Positions 29,385 through 46,907 of a DNA stretch of 64,000 nt are shown in pieces. Each line of letters opens with the position of its first letter. Within the stretch, counting starts at the first letter, position 1. Where the stretch lies: contig NC_088310.1 of assembly GCF_910592395.1 (NCBI RefSeq), forward strand, positions 255,501-319,500. The letters are read 5' to 3'. The notes under the pieces are model-generated. The model was not told the DNA's origin. It did no database searches and worked only from the letters and a program-made list of their open reading frames with translations. Source of the DNA: Lineus longissimus. Taxonomy: Eukaryota; Nemertea; Pilidiophora; Heteronemertea; Lineidae. The position numbers and the translations under genes were made by a program.

Positions 29385-30292
29385 TTTTGTAAATCTCCTA
29401 CGAAGTATGTTTGCTGGAATGCTTAGATTGGTCTCAACATGTAGTGTACTAGTATACTGATATTTGAATAGCCATTCAATTCAGTAATTGATCGTAAAGC
29501 AGTTTTGAGCCATAGAATATGGGGACTTTTTGCGATATGTCATCGGTGGTATTCCAAACCAGGAAGGCCGTGTGATCAATAGGCATTGTCCAAATTTGCT
29601 TCCAGCTCGAGGGAAGAGTGTTCAGTCTATGTAATGGGTGTGGAACATTTAGTACAGTGATTGCAAATATGGCAGTCGGAAAGCAACGTGCCCTCTCGAG
29701 TGGTTGGTTTAGAAATATGAAATGGTTTAGCGAGGCGGCCTTTATACGTGTTCCATCCAGTAATCCGAATCAGCCTGGATCACTTCCATTGAATGCACTT
29801 GTCTTGATACATACTTAAGAGGGCACATATTTACTTTTAAAACTAAGTATGGTGGTATCAAGGACGTTACGGTATCAAGACGATGTCCATTTACCATGAC
29901 TGTTCAGTAGACACTCACTCGAAGATGCAAAGGCATATTAGATAAGAGCTGACGTGTAATATGTGTAATACATACTTATTTATTTATTATCACAACAATA
30001 GAATGTGTTTTTTTTACAATCTCAAAACTGGACCAATATCGCATGATCGTATACCTAATGCCCCGATTCTAATCTAAATGTCAATGATCATTTCCTCGAA
30101 CCTGGGTCCTGAGACGTCACTTGCAGCTACATTAGCTCTGAAATAGAGTATGTGTGCCCTTTCTTGGTCCACTCGAATCCGAAGCGGCTCTGACTGGTGT
30201 CAACAAGCCAACTGACCAACACCAATATTCGTGATGGCGCATACACCATCGTTTCCAAATTCCTTCGAGTTAAAACTCTTCTTCGTATGTGC
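29385..30292. other. Intergenic spacer H-I
   Basis: AT-rich. It contains two overlapping AATAAA sequences on the minus strand near 29979-29988, which could serve gene I. Nothing else was recognised. Confidence 0.45.
29979..29988 (-). terminator. Probable poly(A) signals of gene I
   Basis: Two overlapping AATAAA hexamers on the minus strand, about 310 nt past the gene I stop codon. Confidence 0.5.
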
Positions 30293-32404
30293 CTAATGTA
30301 GTTTCTCGCCACACATCATTTTGACGAATTCTGAAGAGGGAAATGACACGCATCATATCAGTATGTATGATTTGGAGACCACGATTATAGCTGAACGGAC
30401 CGAATGATAAAGAAACTAGTCTCAGTTGCTGGTGTATAACAGGTTTCTCAAGGCTTCGATCGAATATTATTGGCTATTGGTTGAAACTTTACAGAACACA
30501 TACCTTCATAATTAACCTGTCCATCTCCATCAATGTCAGCCTCCCTGATCATCTCATCCACTTCCTCATCAGTCAGTTTCTCGCCGAGGTTGGTCATGAC
30601 GTGCCGTAGCTCGGCGGCGCTGATGTAACCGTTTCCGTCCTTGTCAAACACTTTGAATGCATTCCTGAGTTCGGACTCGTTGTCTCCGCCATCTTTCATC
30701 TTGTTCGCCATCATGGTTAAGAACTCGGGGAAGTCTATGCTTCCGCTTCCTGTAAAGAATGTGGTGTAGAGTTGGGTTGCCTTATTTGTCCCACAACTCT
30801 GTTGAACTCATGGCCCCTGTCTTTAGTATTGATAACGCATGATCTTAAGCTACAGCTTGTCTGTAACTCCGAATTGACGACCATTCTGCGATTCTACCAT
30901 TATTGCTACGACTATGCATCCCCACCCTGCACACTAACCCAACCTGGTCACGGCGAGGTGTATTAAGCTATCTTGTACCAGTGTATTTTAATTAATTTGA
31001 AAGACTCTGCCTGAACGTACCATCTCTGTCCACTTCACGAATCATACCCTCCAGCTCAACTTCTGTGGGGTTCTGACCCAGGGACCTCATGACGGTACCC
31101 AACTCCTTCGTAGTGATGGTGCCATCGCCGTCTTTGTCAAATAAGGCAAACGCCTCTTTGAATTCTAAAATTAAGAAAGTTGTGATGATTATGACATGTT
31201 TATCAGAGTCATATTCGATGTAGACTTTGTGAAGCCGATGCAAGTTGAGTTTGTACGTAAGTTTACCGTACAGGACCAAGCTAATGTACTCGACTAGTTT
31301 ACTCCCTTACAACATGTATGTCATCTCTAATTGTCCGAATATGGACAATTTCTGACACATATTTGCTCCGGGTATTTACATGTATACCCAAATAACTTAA
31401 CTAGCCTAAAGGTTAGAATGCGCTGACAGGTTAGGCTAGTAAATTAGGCTTGTTACTCCAAGGTATTTACACTGGCTAATTGCCCAGCGGTGTTTGAATA
31501 ATTACACTGCGGTACTATAGCGATAAGTACCGAATGTCTTTGAACAATAACATATAATTACACAAACGATCACGTGGAGTTTCCAGGTTTGAATGGCCGG
31601 TGTAACAACTTTACATGTCCTATGATAGCGCGTCCCGGGGACATAGGATTCAAAGGATGCGATCACAGGATACAGTCGTGATAGTTGTTGGGCGTTGGTA
31701 CAACCCCTGGTCAGGGAAAAGTGCCATGATATAAAAACCGCCGTTATCATTATCGGCGTATGCTCGACTACACGTGTCTGGAAGACTCGCCTAATTAATC
31801 ATCACGTCAACCGGTTACATTGTTGTAAGCCCAGACTGTAAATTGATGGTGTTAAAGATAAGGTATTAATGTACGACTCACCCGCAATCTGTTCTTCGGT
31901 GAGTTGTTCGGCCTGAAGATGCAGAGGTTTGATATAATGGCCGTGGGAGAGATTCAATGACATCAACACTAAGGCACCTATTCCATAGAGCTATACCCTA
32001 TACTATACTATACGCGAACAATAGTTTCATGGTCATGCACCCTTTGTGAAGCCATTGTTCGCGTATAGTGTAGTATAGGGTATAGCTCTATGGAGAAGGT
32101 GCCTTACGAATGATCGATCATTCAATCAATGTTCTTCTTTTAAGCTCCCGTACCATGTTTGAGATAAGCCAAGGCCATCAGAATCAAAACGTTGAGTTTG
32201 CTGGTTATTCCTGACAGTACTTTACCGTACAGTACTGGACAAGGTTATATGATACAGACAGTACAGTATCCTTGTACTGTACTGAACTTTTTGACTTACA
32301 AAGGTTCAACACAATAGCTGATGGAGGTAAAGTGTTTATGACATGGCCAATGCACAATGGGTCGTAGGATGTAAAAAAAGTCGATTAAGAACCTCACTTA
32401 CCAT
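30293..32404 (-). CDS. Calmodulin-like protein I (153 aa)
   Basis: Exons: 32402-32404 (M), 31882-31912 ([10 protein letters not shown]), 31021-31164, 30504-30749, 30293-30330; 462 nt. EF1 is [12 protein letters not shown] with the entering helix [11 protein letters not shown]2 is [12 protein letters not shown], and the preceding helix reads [14 protein letters not shown]3 is [12 protein letters not shown] and EF4 [12 protein letters not shown]. The linker has one extra residue and two glycines ([15 protein letters not shown]). The tail is longer than in calmodulin, [12 protein letters not shown], with a Cys. All four loops look functional. A large inverted repeat lies in intron 1. The upstream element is at 32530-32554. 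Confidence 0.9.
31970..32107. repeat. Long inverted repeat, arms about 53 bp
   Basis: The left arm AAGGCACC..CCATAGAGC..TATACGCGAACAAT pairs with the right arm ATTGTTCGCGTATA..GCTCTATGG..GGTGCCTTAC around a loop of about 31 bp, with few mismatches. It lies in intron 1 of gene I. No coding capacity is visible, so it is best read as a foldback or MITE-like insertion. Confidence 0.9.
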
Positions 32405-33592
32405 GGTTTGGATGGTCTATGTTCGTTTGGTAAAGGTGGTCATGTGTGTGGTTCTCACATGAGTGTCCTGTTGACAAGACTAATTACTCTCAGGTTTTCA
32501 GAAGTGACGTATAAACACAAGACAAGTCCAAACGAGGCTCTGGCTGGTGCAGTCACCAAATGTGACGCAATCTTATCTGGTAACGCAAATATCATGAAAA
32601 TAGCTGGTATATAAACGTTAACATTACTATTCGTCGTACAAGTGCAAATAACTTATGAATATATTTTCTCTCATTAATACGATTTTTTGCATTGAAAGTT
32701 TAAAGTAGGCCCAATATATTTGATTCTTGGTAGGTTTGACTTGCTAACTTTCCCGAACATTTATTTAATCCGTAAGTGAACCTCTTATGGGTCGTTAGCT
32801 TTGTAATACGCTATTTAAAGTATCCTAACCCGTTATATGTCCTGTGTTACAGCTTACTATGAGTTCTTCGATAGAACCACTTCCTTGCTCGATAAAGAGG
32901 GTGACTCTTACTGCGTCCGGCCCGGACTTTACCTTTCAATAAACTAAATCACAGGCCTGCAGTCATTAGCTTTCATATTGCACCATGCACAAAGTTTGTA
33001 ATGCACTGGTTAAACTCTGCTCTGTACAAAATAAACACATAAGGAAAGCTTTTCCAAATTACCGATTTCGCATTCGGGGTAGCATCTCTGTCGCGGTGAG
33101 TCGAGTATGTCAGTGACGTATACATTGTGAGAGAAAATCAAAAAGGCATCAAGCGAGTTTATGGTTCCTGATAACGTGAAACATGTAAAGAAATAATACG
33201 AATGCTTCTTCTTCAAGAAAATTTGACTATATTTAACTTTTCTCAATTGAACGAAAACCTATAAAATATGTTAAATGCCTAACGGTTCTGATGTCGTTGA
33301 GAAGCATTTCAAGACCATTAAATGGAGTAAATTGATTCACTAAAAGGGAACCGTGGCCGAAGCACTGACACGGTCTTCCTGTCATTGCCTGTAATGACTT
33401 CGAATGGTGAGAGCTGTCTGGTAGGAAACCCCCGCCGGCCTTTGACAGAGGGATTTGGACGTGCGGTCAAGTTCGTAATTCTCCTTATGATGGACTCTGA
33501 TCGCAACGAACTGCCATGTCCACAAAAACAATGTTATAAGTTGTGAATCTCGGTGCGTTTCCCAATAAGAACATGGATCAGATTGAATCGTG
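32405..33592. other. Intergenic spacer I-J
   Basis: It contains the gene I upstream element. The remainder is unique sequence without a recognised exon. Confidence 0.45.
32530..32554 (-). promoter_or_regulatory. Shared upstream element, gene I copy
   Basis: In gene sense it reads GACTGCACCAGCCAGAGCC joined to TCGTTT, 126 bp above the ATG. A CREB/ATF-like TTGCGTCA lies just upstream (32563-32570). Confidence 0.6.
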
Positions 33593-36280
<2,688 letters not shown>

Positions 36281-36403
36281 CATTGTTATAGTCGTGTAGA
36301 GCAGCGAGGCCTACAGTGGTAGAATGTGTGCTTGTGATGTCCAAGATTGCACCTCAAATTGATGCTAGAGTTTCAGAGTTCGCAGTAATTGCGGCACCAC
36401 ACC

Positions 36404-36426
36404 AAAACGAGGCACTGTTGGTGCAT
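36404..36426 (-). promoter_or_regulatory. Shared upstream element, gene J copy
   Basis: In gene sense it reads ATGCACCAACAGTGCC joined to TCGTTTT, 124 bp above the ATG. Confidence 0.6.
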
Positions 36427-37068
36427 TGCTCATCTATGGTGATTACCCTAACTATCAAAATGTGATCACTTTCAATCTACTGGAAGGCCAACCATTAACA
36501 AGGCCAAGTAGTGTAATAGACTAATTAATATGCTGGTCGACTCCATAGTGGTTGGAATGGTACATGTATATCATATTGGCCCTATCCGATTGGTGTTTAA
36601 TGTGACCTCAGATTATGAATGAAATTAGGAATCTTATAAAAAGATGAAAACGAACTTTTCTGCTTCGTCACCATTGGCCAAACAGATTTATGAGTTTTTC
36701 GATGATTTATCCGGGACCTTAAGTATAATACCTCAAGGAAGAAACGAAATTAAATTCTTGCCTCCGAGACATGCTATCATTAATCGTGGCCGAAACTTCT
36801 GTCCCTGTGGTTGGTAGGCCTCTCTGGTAGGCCAAAACTAGACTTAACCATTCTGTTCATAATCTGCTTTCCCGAGTTGATAACATGTTAAATATCATAT
36901 TTCCTTAAAGATATGTAAATATTTTCTACCAATATAATGAACCCTGGTAACCATTGGAGCTTCTGGGAAAGCTAAATCCCTACGGAAAGGTGTTGAATGA
37001 TTGCTCCCCTGGAATGCGCCAACTTTTCACTCGAGCGGAGATAAATCCGATGACGTAATGTTGGCCAA

Positions 37069-37091
37069 TGCACCACCGATGCCTCGTTTTC
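37069..37091 (+). promoter_or_regulatory. Shared upstream element, gene K copy
   Basis: It reads TGCACCACCGATGCC joined to TCGTTTTC on the plus strand, 98 bp above the gene K ATG. It is the only copy on this strand and belongs to the only plus-strand calmodulin gene, which supports its association with calmodulin starts. Confidence 0.65.
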
Positions 37092-37188
37092 GTTCGATCT
37101 TGGCTGGTTGGTTGTTTTGCTTTCCGAGTTCATTCCTGTCCTAACAACGGTAACAGAAACCAACACTTCTAATCCCACACAGAACATA

Positions 37189-39577
<2,389 letters not shown>

Positions 39578-40515
39578 GCAGCTTTCCATTCCATAGTCGG
39601 CTACCTTATTCCACTGAAGCTAACAGAATATATCCAGCTAACAGTTTGTCCCAATGACGAAAGAAACATCATACTGACTTGGGAACTCCACATTATCGAT
39701 ATTGCCAATCCCAACTTAACATTCTAGTGCAAGTAGAGTTAGCAACATATTTCAGAACTACTTTTCGTTGCCTTCTGAGGTCCTCGTTAGAATCAGATAA
39801 AGGAGTACAAGGTCTGTAATGTCAGTGTCAGTGTTAAGCATTGAGCTTCTCGCTGACTCAGCACATTTTCCATAGGTCACATTGTGATGGAGTGTGCTGT
39901 TCTCTTATCCTTCTTGCACTGGCAATTCGGATTACTATGGACATTAGAGAACTAGAATACACAGCAGGACCAAGTACAGTCAAGCAAAGTGATACAATAC
40001 TTTGATCAGATGTCGCATCTTTATTATTCTTAATACAAATCAACATCGTGTGAAATTTCATGTTTTTTTTGTAAGTCTGTAAATATCACCGTACCATTGT
40101 TACCGTTGTCATTTACATTAAATGTGACTACATTGCATATCAATGTATCTTTAAAACAATGTTTGTTTTGTATTTGTCTGTAATGCCTAGCCTGGCATGG
40201 TGTCCTCCATTACATGCAGTATATCAAACCAACATCACAGGTTGTTCCAGAGAAATGCACTTTGATTACTCATTACAAAGTGTTATTTCCTTGTCCGCAC
40301 TCAGGCCGGATTATAACATTCCCTATTCGGCCCGAACACGAAACGTGTTCACTCACAGTCTATCTTTGTAACGAATGCGCTATGCATTCGAACAAGCATT
40401 AGATGTCACGAACCGAAGTAGACTGATGATGTCTCCCACCAGCTGAGTACAAAGTGGATCCACGTCACTGACTTGTTTTCTTCATTCGATCATCTCTCCT
40501 GTCGGCATCAATAAC
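39578..40515. other. Convergent spacer K-L
   Basis: It holds the 3' UTRs of K and L. ATTAAA is at 40117-40122 on the plus strand and AATAAA at 40020-40025 on the minus strand, so the two transcripts may overlap by about 100 nt. Confidence 0.4.
40020..40025 (-). terminator. Possible poly(A) signal of gene L
   Basis: AATAAA on the minus strand, about 490 nt past the gene L stop codon. Confidence 0.35.
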
Positions 40516-42630
40516 CTACTCGACCATCTCCTTGAAGGAGTTGATAAACTCTGGAAAAAAGGAAACGCCGCAATATCATGTGATGTCAAGATGACCATTT
40601 GACAATTGCACGCCTGGTAGTGAACATTTGGAGGTTTTCCTGGCCGATAAGAAGTCACCACGCTTTATGACAACATAAGAAGATGGTCAACTAACTCATT
40701 GTCCCGATCGCCTAGCCTCACCATTGGCAACGGTCGCTTAGTGATACGAGCGTACTTTTGCTCCACAGCAAATGCGAGGTATTCTCTCATAGGGGGATTG
40801 TCTTCGCCTCTATGATATAACAAATGACTGTCCTATTCACCGCTGTGAGCCTGTGTTTAGGATATACCTGCGTAATCTATCTGTCCGTCCCCATCAAGAT
40901 CAGCTTCCCGGATAATCTTGTTGACCTCATCGTCTGTAATCTTCTCCTGAAGACCGGACAACACGTGCCTGAGCTCGGCCGCGCTGATGTAACCATTGCC
41001 GTCCTTGTCCAGCACTCGGAAGGCATTGGTCAGTTCCTCAACCGATTCGTCCTCGAGAAGGTTACGTGACATCATGGACAAGAAGTCCGACAGTTCGATG
41101 AAACCACTCCCTGAAATGATGAAACAATGTGTTAGTTGAAATTACAGAAAGCTATAGCCGTTGTTTCTAAATCGAGATATCAAGCATGCCTGACTTCTTC
41201 TTCTCGTCTCCTCCTCTCGGCGTCGCAGCACTTAGTTTGCTTGTGATTGAAACGGCAGAAATGAATTCGCACCATAACCACAGCAGTGGCAACGTCGTTC
41301 CACCCAGTGGCGATATGATACTTTGATTCTGGTCGGTGATTCTGGAACCGAAGGTTCGAGGTTCGAACAATACTGATATTTCTTCTCATAAATTACGGAT
41401 GGGATCAACAAAGAGAAGCTACATGCCTGAGGATCATCTACTTACCACTAACATCCACCTCGCTGATAATCTCCTGTAGTTCAGCGTCTGTCGGGTTGAG
41501 GCCCAGGGCCCCCATCACGATACCAAGATCAGTCGTGGAGATTCGCCCGTCGCCATTGTGGTCGAAGAGAGAGAAGGCCTCCTTGAACTCTGCAGTGGAA
41601 GATCTGTCCATATTGTGCAAGATAAACAATCCGAACTAGATGGAGACCTAGTTTGCAGTGTAGTCTTGATCACTACAATTTAGCTAAACTCACAATACGC
41701 CTATCATCATGAGCGTCATTAAATATTCAACAAAAGAGGAATAGGGTTACCTCAATCATGTCATAACGAGCTATATTGAGTACAATGAACAGTTACGTCC
41801 AATTAGTTATTGTCATAATCATATCGTGAATCCCCAATTGATCGTCTATGAAAATACAAGTCATTCGTTCAGGTGGTACCCGGTACGTGAAGGCTGCGAT
41901 GAGATAGGGTTCGCGTCTTCACATGTAACGTGTCACTGTTCACTTTTCATGTGTGATATGAAGAACGAACAAGTCATTTCCAAAGAGCGGGCTACATACG
42001 ATTCACGATGTCACTTTTCACCCTTACGTCTTGTTTTCAAGCCTAATTCAGTTAACTCGTGACAAGTGAATCATGACAAGTGACAACGTGAACTCTGGCC
42101 TAATGTGCTAACACAGGAATGAATTCTTGGTGAAAGTTACTTTCTCCTCACATATTTGGGACCTCACGAGGGATGTGACTAGTTTCGTCGGACTTGTCGA
42201 TCGCTGTGAGCATCGGGAAAGGCAGTGTCTAAGACTCTGGGCAAGGCAACGAAAAGACCACCAGCCGGAGGGAGAGTTTTCGAGAGGACAAGGCGAGACA
42301 AGGCTTCTGTTGAGTTCCCTATCATATGCTTAGAGAGATTATAACTCTATCACCGATAGTTCGTGGCACCATCTCTGCTCTGCCGAGCCAGCAGAACACG
42401 GATCTATCGTCTCCAAAAATGTCAATAATCAAAATATGTCGAGTAAGGAAATAACTTACCCGCGATTTGCTCCTCGTTTTCATTTAGTTCAGCCTTGAAG
42501 AGGAAGAGAAAGAAGCGTTTTTCTAATAATTACACTAATTTCCTTGCCTTTTTAGTAAAAAGGGCAAGCACAAGAGATTAGGTTAAAGCAGGTTCAACCT
42601 ACATGTAATGTACAAATTGTGACTTACCAT
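40516..42630 (-). CDS. Calmodulin-like protein L (152 aa), Asp12 variants in EF1 and EF2
   Basis: Exons: 42628-42630 (M), 42460-42493 ([11 protein letters not shown]), 41446-41589, 40868-41110, 40516-40550; 459 nt. EF1 is [12 protein letters not shown] and EF2 [12 protein letters not shown]. Both have Asp rather than Glu at loop position 12, a change known in EF-hands to favour Mg2+ or weaken Ca2+ binding. EF3 [12 protein letters not shown] and EF4 [12 protein letters not shown] are intact. The linker is [15 protein letters not shown] and the tail [11 protein letters not shown] lacks the MM pair. Intron 2 contains a dispersed repeat (41922-42100). No shared upstream element was found. Confidence 0.85.
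41922..42100 (+). repeat. Dispersed repeat, copy 1 (inverse of 57932-58110)
   Basis: The segment CATGTAACGTG...GAACGAACAAGTCATTTCC...GTGACAAGTGAATCATGACAAGTG matches the reverse complement of 57932-58110 along its whole length with scattered mismatches. One copy lies in a gene L intron, the other in an intron of the first phosphatase. Confidence 0.9.
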
Positions 42631-44083
42631 GCCTTGATATAGCCTCAATGTGAAACAGAGAAGTACTTGTTTCCATGTTATAGGTAGCGAAATTGATGTT
42701 TATAAGTATGCGGAGGGTTGGAAGGAACCCTAGATGTAAGAAAGCACTGTTTATGATACTGATGTTACCTGGCTACGCAACAATTTATTGCTGTGGTAAG
42801 GGGATTTAGCATATACACAGGCAGCTAGGTTGGCCTATGCCTTTAGATCAAGCGAAGTAGTATTTGTTTATCTATAGACCTCTTCATCTTCATTTTGTAG
42901 TGATAGAGGCGCCACTAATTGCAAGTATTTTGGCGAATCCAGTGGTCATGGCGATCTGTCAACAACATCCTCTCTGATAGGCCAAATATGCTCATAAGAG
43001 AATGGTCTGACAGATTGACACCTTGTATTGAGTCGGTTCATTATATGAGGAAAAGCCAGTGGTACACGATATCATGCTGCAGAATCCATATGATTCATAA
43101 AACCATGAAACATTGGTGCAGCTCCGTCCGAGCAGAAAAACGTTCGTTTTCAATACCTTTTAAGCACAAAATGACAGAATTACAGAACTCCTTTCATAAA
43201 TCGTTTTTTTTCTATCTTTTAATATTTCTGGGTACGAACATCGTAGCTCCTTCGAAGTTCCTCACAGACAATGTACGATAACGAATAGAGATGAAAAACA
43301 CAGGGGGCGAAATAGCTTACATTTATACGTTCAACTCTGACAGGCGCAGTCGGTGAGAGCTGAGTAGGGGTTACACGAGTCCAGAGTTTCCGTCGTTCGA
43401 TACTTTAGGGGAGATTCAGGGATGATTACTATTTCGTATTTGGATCAAAATCGTCTCTCCCGGTTCAGCAATGCCGAAAAGTGCACTGTCATTACCCGGT
43501 CCACCGAAACTTCAATCAAAACAACGACTTGTGATCTATCTCAAAATGAGAATATGTTTGTGGGTCGGAAGTCGTAGCAATCGAGTATATAAACGTGTCC
43601 CGCATGTGGTGCTTCAGGCAGGTTTAATACATTCGACAAGGACGGATTGCTTGCCTTTGACCCGAACCATAACATGCTGCTTCCAAAGAAAAACTTCACA
43701 GGCTAATATGTCCTGAAGTCTATACAGAAAATTGTTGATACAGAATCTTCATAGTAGATTTATATAGGTTTTTCTATGTAGATTTTGTAAAGGAAAAGCT
43801 ATTTAAATCGATATATGTTTTGATTTTGCTTCATTATACACTTTACATTATAGACATATAACTTTTAAATTCAATATAATCTATAAAGAGTCGGCGAAGT
43901 TCTATGGATATTTTGTATTTAACACTTTTTCCTTTAAAACAATTTTGATAGATTTTTTTACAGAACGTTTTGACTGTTTCTTAACTCTGTGGTCGTATGT
44001 TTAATTTGTACAATAACGCAATAAATAAGGTTGTTCTTTGAAGAGTCCATGTCTTCGTCTCATGTCCATGTCCATGATCAACT
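42631..44083. other. Intergenic spacer L-M
   Basis: About 1.45 kb, AT-rich between 43720 and 44030. No exon, element copy or clear repeat was recognised. Confidence 0.45.
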
Positions 44084-46907
44084 TCATTTGCCTTGCGGAG
44101 TCATCATTTTCACAAATTCTGGAAAATAAAATGAAACGTTCTGATGAAACATGTCACGTGAACGAAATTCGTCATAAATCTGGTAAAAACTATTCTGCTT
44201 TATAGTTTGACATCAACAACTGTTTGGCTTCTCATCCGCCTACATTCACGCTGTAACACCAGCCTAACCTTTCAGTAGGACTCAGATGAACTGCTCAGTC
44301 AGTACCATACACGTACACTGCTGCTAACACCTCAGAAGCATTACCGACCAGTACCCTCTTAAACACAAGGGTGGAGTATGGGGCGTGTGAGGCAGAGAGA
44401 CCCGCCTAGAATCTCACGCCGACTGTGGGTTCGAGCCAGGGAAGTCTGAAGCCAATACACAGCTCCGTCTCCCTGCTGTTTAAAGAGTCAATCGTTACAT
44501 GAGACATATCACTTTTGTTCAGGAACGCTCTTCACTTTTATTATAGAACTTCTCACTGCTGCTGTGCAAGTACATGAAATACTGTGGGAATCAAATCAAT
44601 TCAATGCTTTTCTTATACACCAATGTCGTGCACAACTACATATGCAGTCAGTTTGTTTCCTCTGACACAGCCGCTCCTCAATCGTGTTTTCCGAAAACTA
44701 AAGCTTAGACTTTTAATTACCCTCATAGTCGACCTGTCCATCGCCATCAATGTCAGCTTCCCGCATCATTGAGTCTAATTCATCGTCCGTCAACGGCTCC
44801 CCTAAACTAGCCATGACTTGCTTCAACTCGGACCGTGAGATATAGCCATCTCCATCCTTATCAAACACACGGAATGCTTCTCTAAGTTCTTCATCTTGGT
44901 CGGCTAGAGACACTGACCGCTTAAGCATCATTTGTAGGAACTCTTCGAAATCAATCTTGCCATTGCCTGCAAAGACAAAACCATTATACAGGGAACAGGA
45001 TGGTACATGTAGCATGATCTACCAGAGAGAAAGAGAAAGTCAAACAAGAGTTTCGGTCGTCTGGCGGACGGGGGTGCTCGGCTATGAAGACAAAGAAATT
45101 GGTTACCCTGGACGTTCCGAAGTTTGCAATAACTACTTCGCTTACTAACATGAGTATCTCCGAATAATTTCAGATCAATTGTCGATGTAATCTTACCATC
45201 CTCATCAACCTCGTGTATCATGTCCTTCAGTTCATCGTTTGTGGGATTTTGACCTAGTCTCCGCATCACCGTCCCAAGCTCCTCACACGTGATCGAACCA
45301 TCCTTGTCCATATCGAAATAATCGAAGGCGTTTTTAAGCTCTTCCCTGTGTTCGTCACTCGACTCTTTCACGTTCGCCTAGAAAAAAGCAATACAGTTTG
45401 GATGATTGTTTGAGGTGATCAGTTTGTTAAGGTTCAGGTTAAACAGTGGCACCATCAGTGGTTTTTGATATCTCATTCACCGGGTAAGAGAACATGCTCT
45501 CCTTCTACCGCAATGAGAGCCCACCGAATGAGTCGGCTCAGCCATTGGCCACTTGACAACCATCAATCTAACAAAAGCAACTATGGTTCATCCAACTTAT
45601 CGTTAGAGTTAGCATCAAATTTCACAAATAACAAATTTCATCAGTCGAAGAAAGTCCTGCTTCAGTGGTTTCATTGAACGCCACACAGTCTGATGAAATG
45701 CAGTGTACCTGTGTCATTGGCAACATTAGTAAAGGTTCATGTGTACTTTAGTGGCAGTTTGACACACGTCTACGAATCATGTCCAACTGACTCGTTGAGT
45801 CACAGCATATATGTAACCGCCGCAATCAGAGCCACAGTTTGCCCTCAGCCAGTTCCGGTTGATTACCTCTTTGATCTGATGATATTTCATTACGAAAACT
45901 ACAGTGCACGTGTATCGGACATAGAGGCTACTTGAATTGAATGTAAAACCTATTGAGACTATCATTGTTGTTATGAGTGCTGCATTACAAAACGGTAGAG
46001 ATATTATAAACGTTTAATGAAAGGAATGCTAAGATATTATCAGTTTTAATCCAGCTATACTATAGAAATAGTGTTTGTAAATATTGGTTGTGATCCAGCA
46101 TGTCCGTGAAAGAAATACTGCCACTGTTTGTAAGATTCGGTTAGGAAATCAAACGATCGAATGACGAATCTCCCTTCTTCAATCCTTCTTTATTTGATCA
46201 TCAGCATAACCCATTCTCCACAACCGATTTCAACAAAGTCTCGGAAGTTGATAGTAAGATGATGGATATCAACGGACACTAGATTGATAGGCGCTTGATG
46301 TGTCTAATGTCCCTTATTCTTGCATCTGTTACAGGCATTAGAGGTTAAGAGACAGCACAGTAAGACATGATCAATCATATCGAAATGAATTTGATATTAA
46401 GCTAAATGCCAGGCATCCCCGATCGCAATTCGGTCGGCGGTGTGGTTGGTCGTCATCAGTCAATCGGTCCAGCATTGGCAATTGCAGCGTTGCCGCTACC
46501 GAAACATATTGAGTTTGTCCATCAGTTAGAAATAGTCTCATTTTAATGGCAGCAACATCGCAAGTTGCAGTCGCTGCGGTGGAGCCAATCAAATCAACTT
46601 TCGCTTCGGCTTCCCTGGTAAAAGTTTTACACTGAACCGATAAAGTGCTAAATACCAAATGCATTGTCAGTTGTCGCCATTCCTTACTCAACAACTGTAG
46701 AAGTCATTTTGGAGCAAGTTGGGGCAAAGCACTGATGTGCTTAAGATATCGAAGCAAGGGTGTAGCCTTCACAGGTGACTAGCATATCCTAAATGCGCGA
46801 CATGGCGAAACGCAAACAAATTCACTTTCTTCAATTGATCATTTGGTATTAGTAACAAGTAGTAAGCAACTATCAATGATATTAAGAGAAAACATCATGC
46901 TTACCAT
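44084..46907 (-). CDS. Calmodulin-like protein M (154 aa), fused exon 2-3
   Basis: Exons: 46905-46907 (M), 45197-45377, 44721-44966, 44084-44118; 465 nt. The 181-nt exon joins the usual exons 2 and 3 and begins [18 protein letters not shown], which replaces [18 protein letters not shown]1 [14 protein letters not shown]2 [14 protein letters not shown]3 [12 protein letters not shown] and EF4 [12 protein letters not shown] all keep their ligands, so four sites should bind. The linker is [15 protein letters not shown], one residue longer, with the basic LKRS start. The tail is [11 protein letters not shown]. The long intron 1 (45378-46904) shows no other exon. The troponin-C-like feel of the linker is noted, but the length and layout are those of calmodulin. 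Confidence 0.88.

Larger units (their letters stand above)
36284..37188. other. Bidirectional promoter region between J and K
   Basis: About 0.9 kb separates two divergent start codons. It carries one upstream element in each orientation (36404-36426 and 37069-37091) and a CRE-like TGACGTAA (37051-37058) with a CCAAT (37064-37068) next to the gene K copy. Confidence 0.55.

Noticed and set aside
29718-29745. GCGAGGC near gene H as a copy of the shared upstream element
   Set aside because: It lacks the TGGTGCA half and lies about 340 bp from the ATG, outside the range of the ten good copies.
44360-44450. Possible tRNA or tRNA-derived SINE (GGTTCGAGCC)
   Set aside because: A B-box-like word is present, but I could not fold acceptor and anticodon stems, and no second copy was seen in the window.
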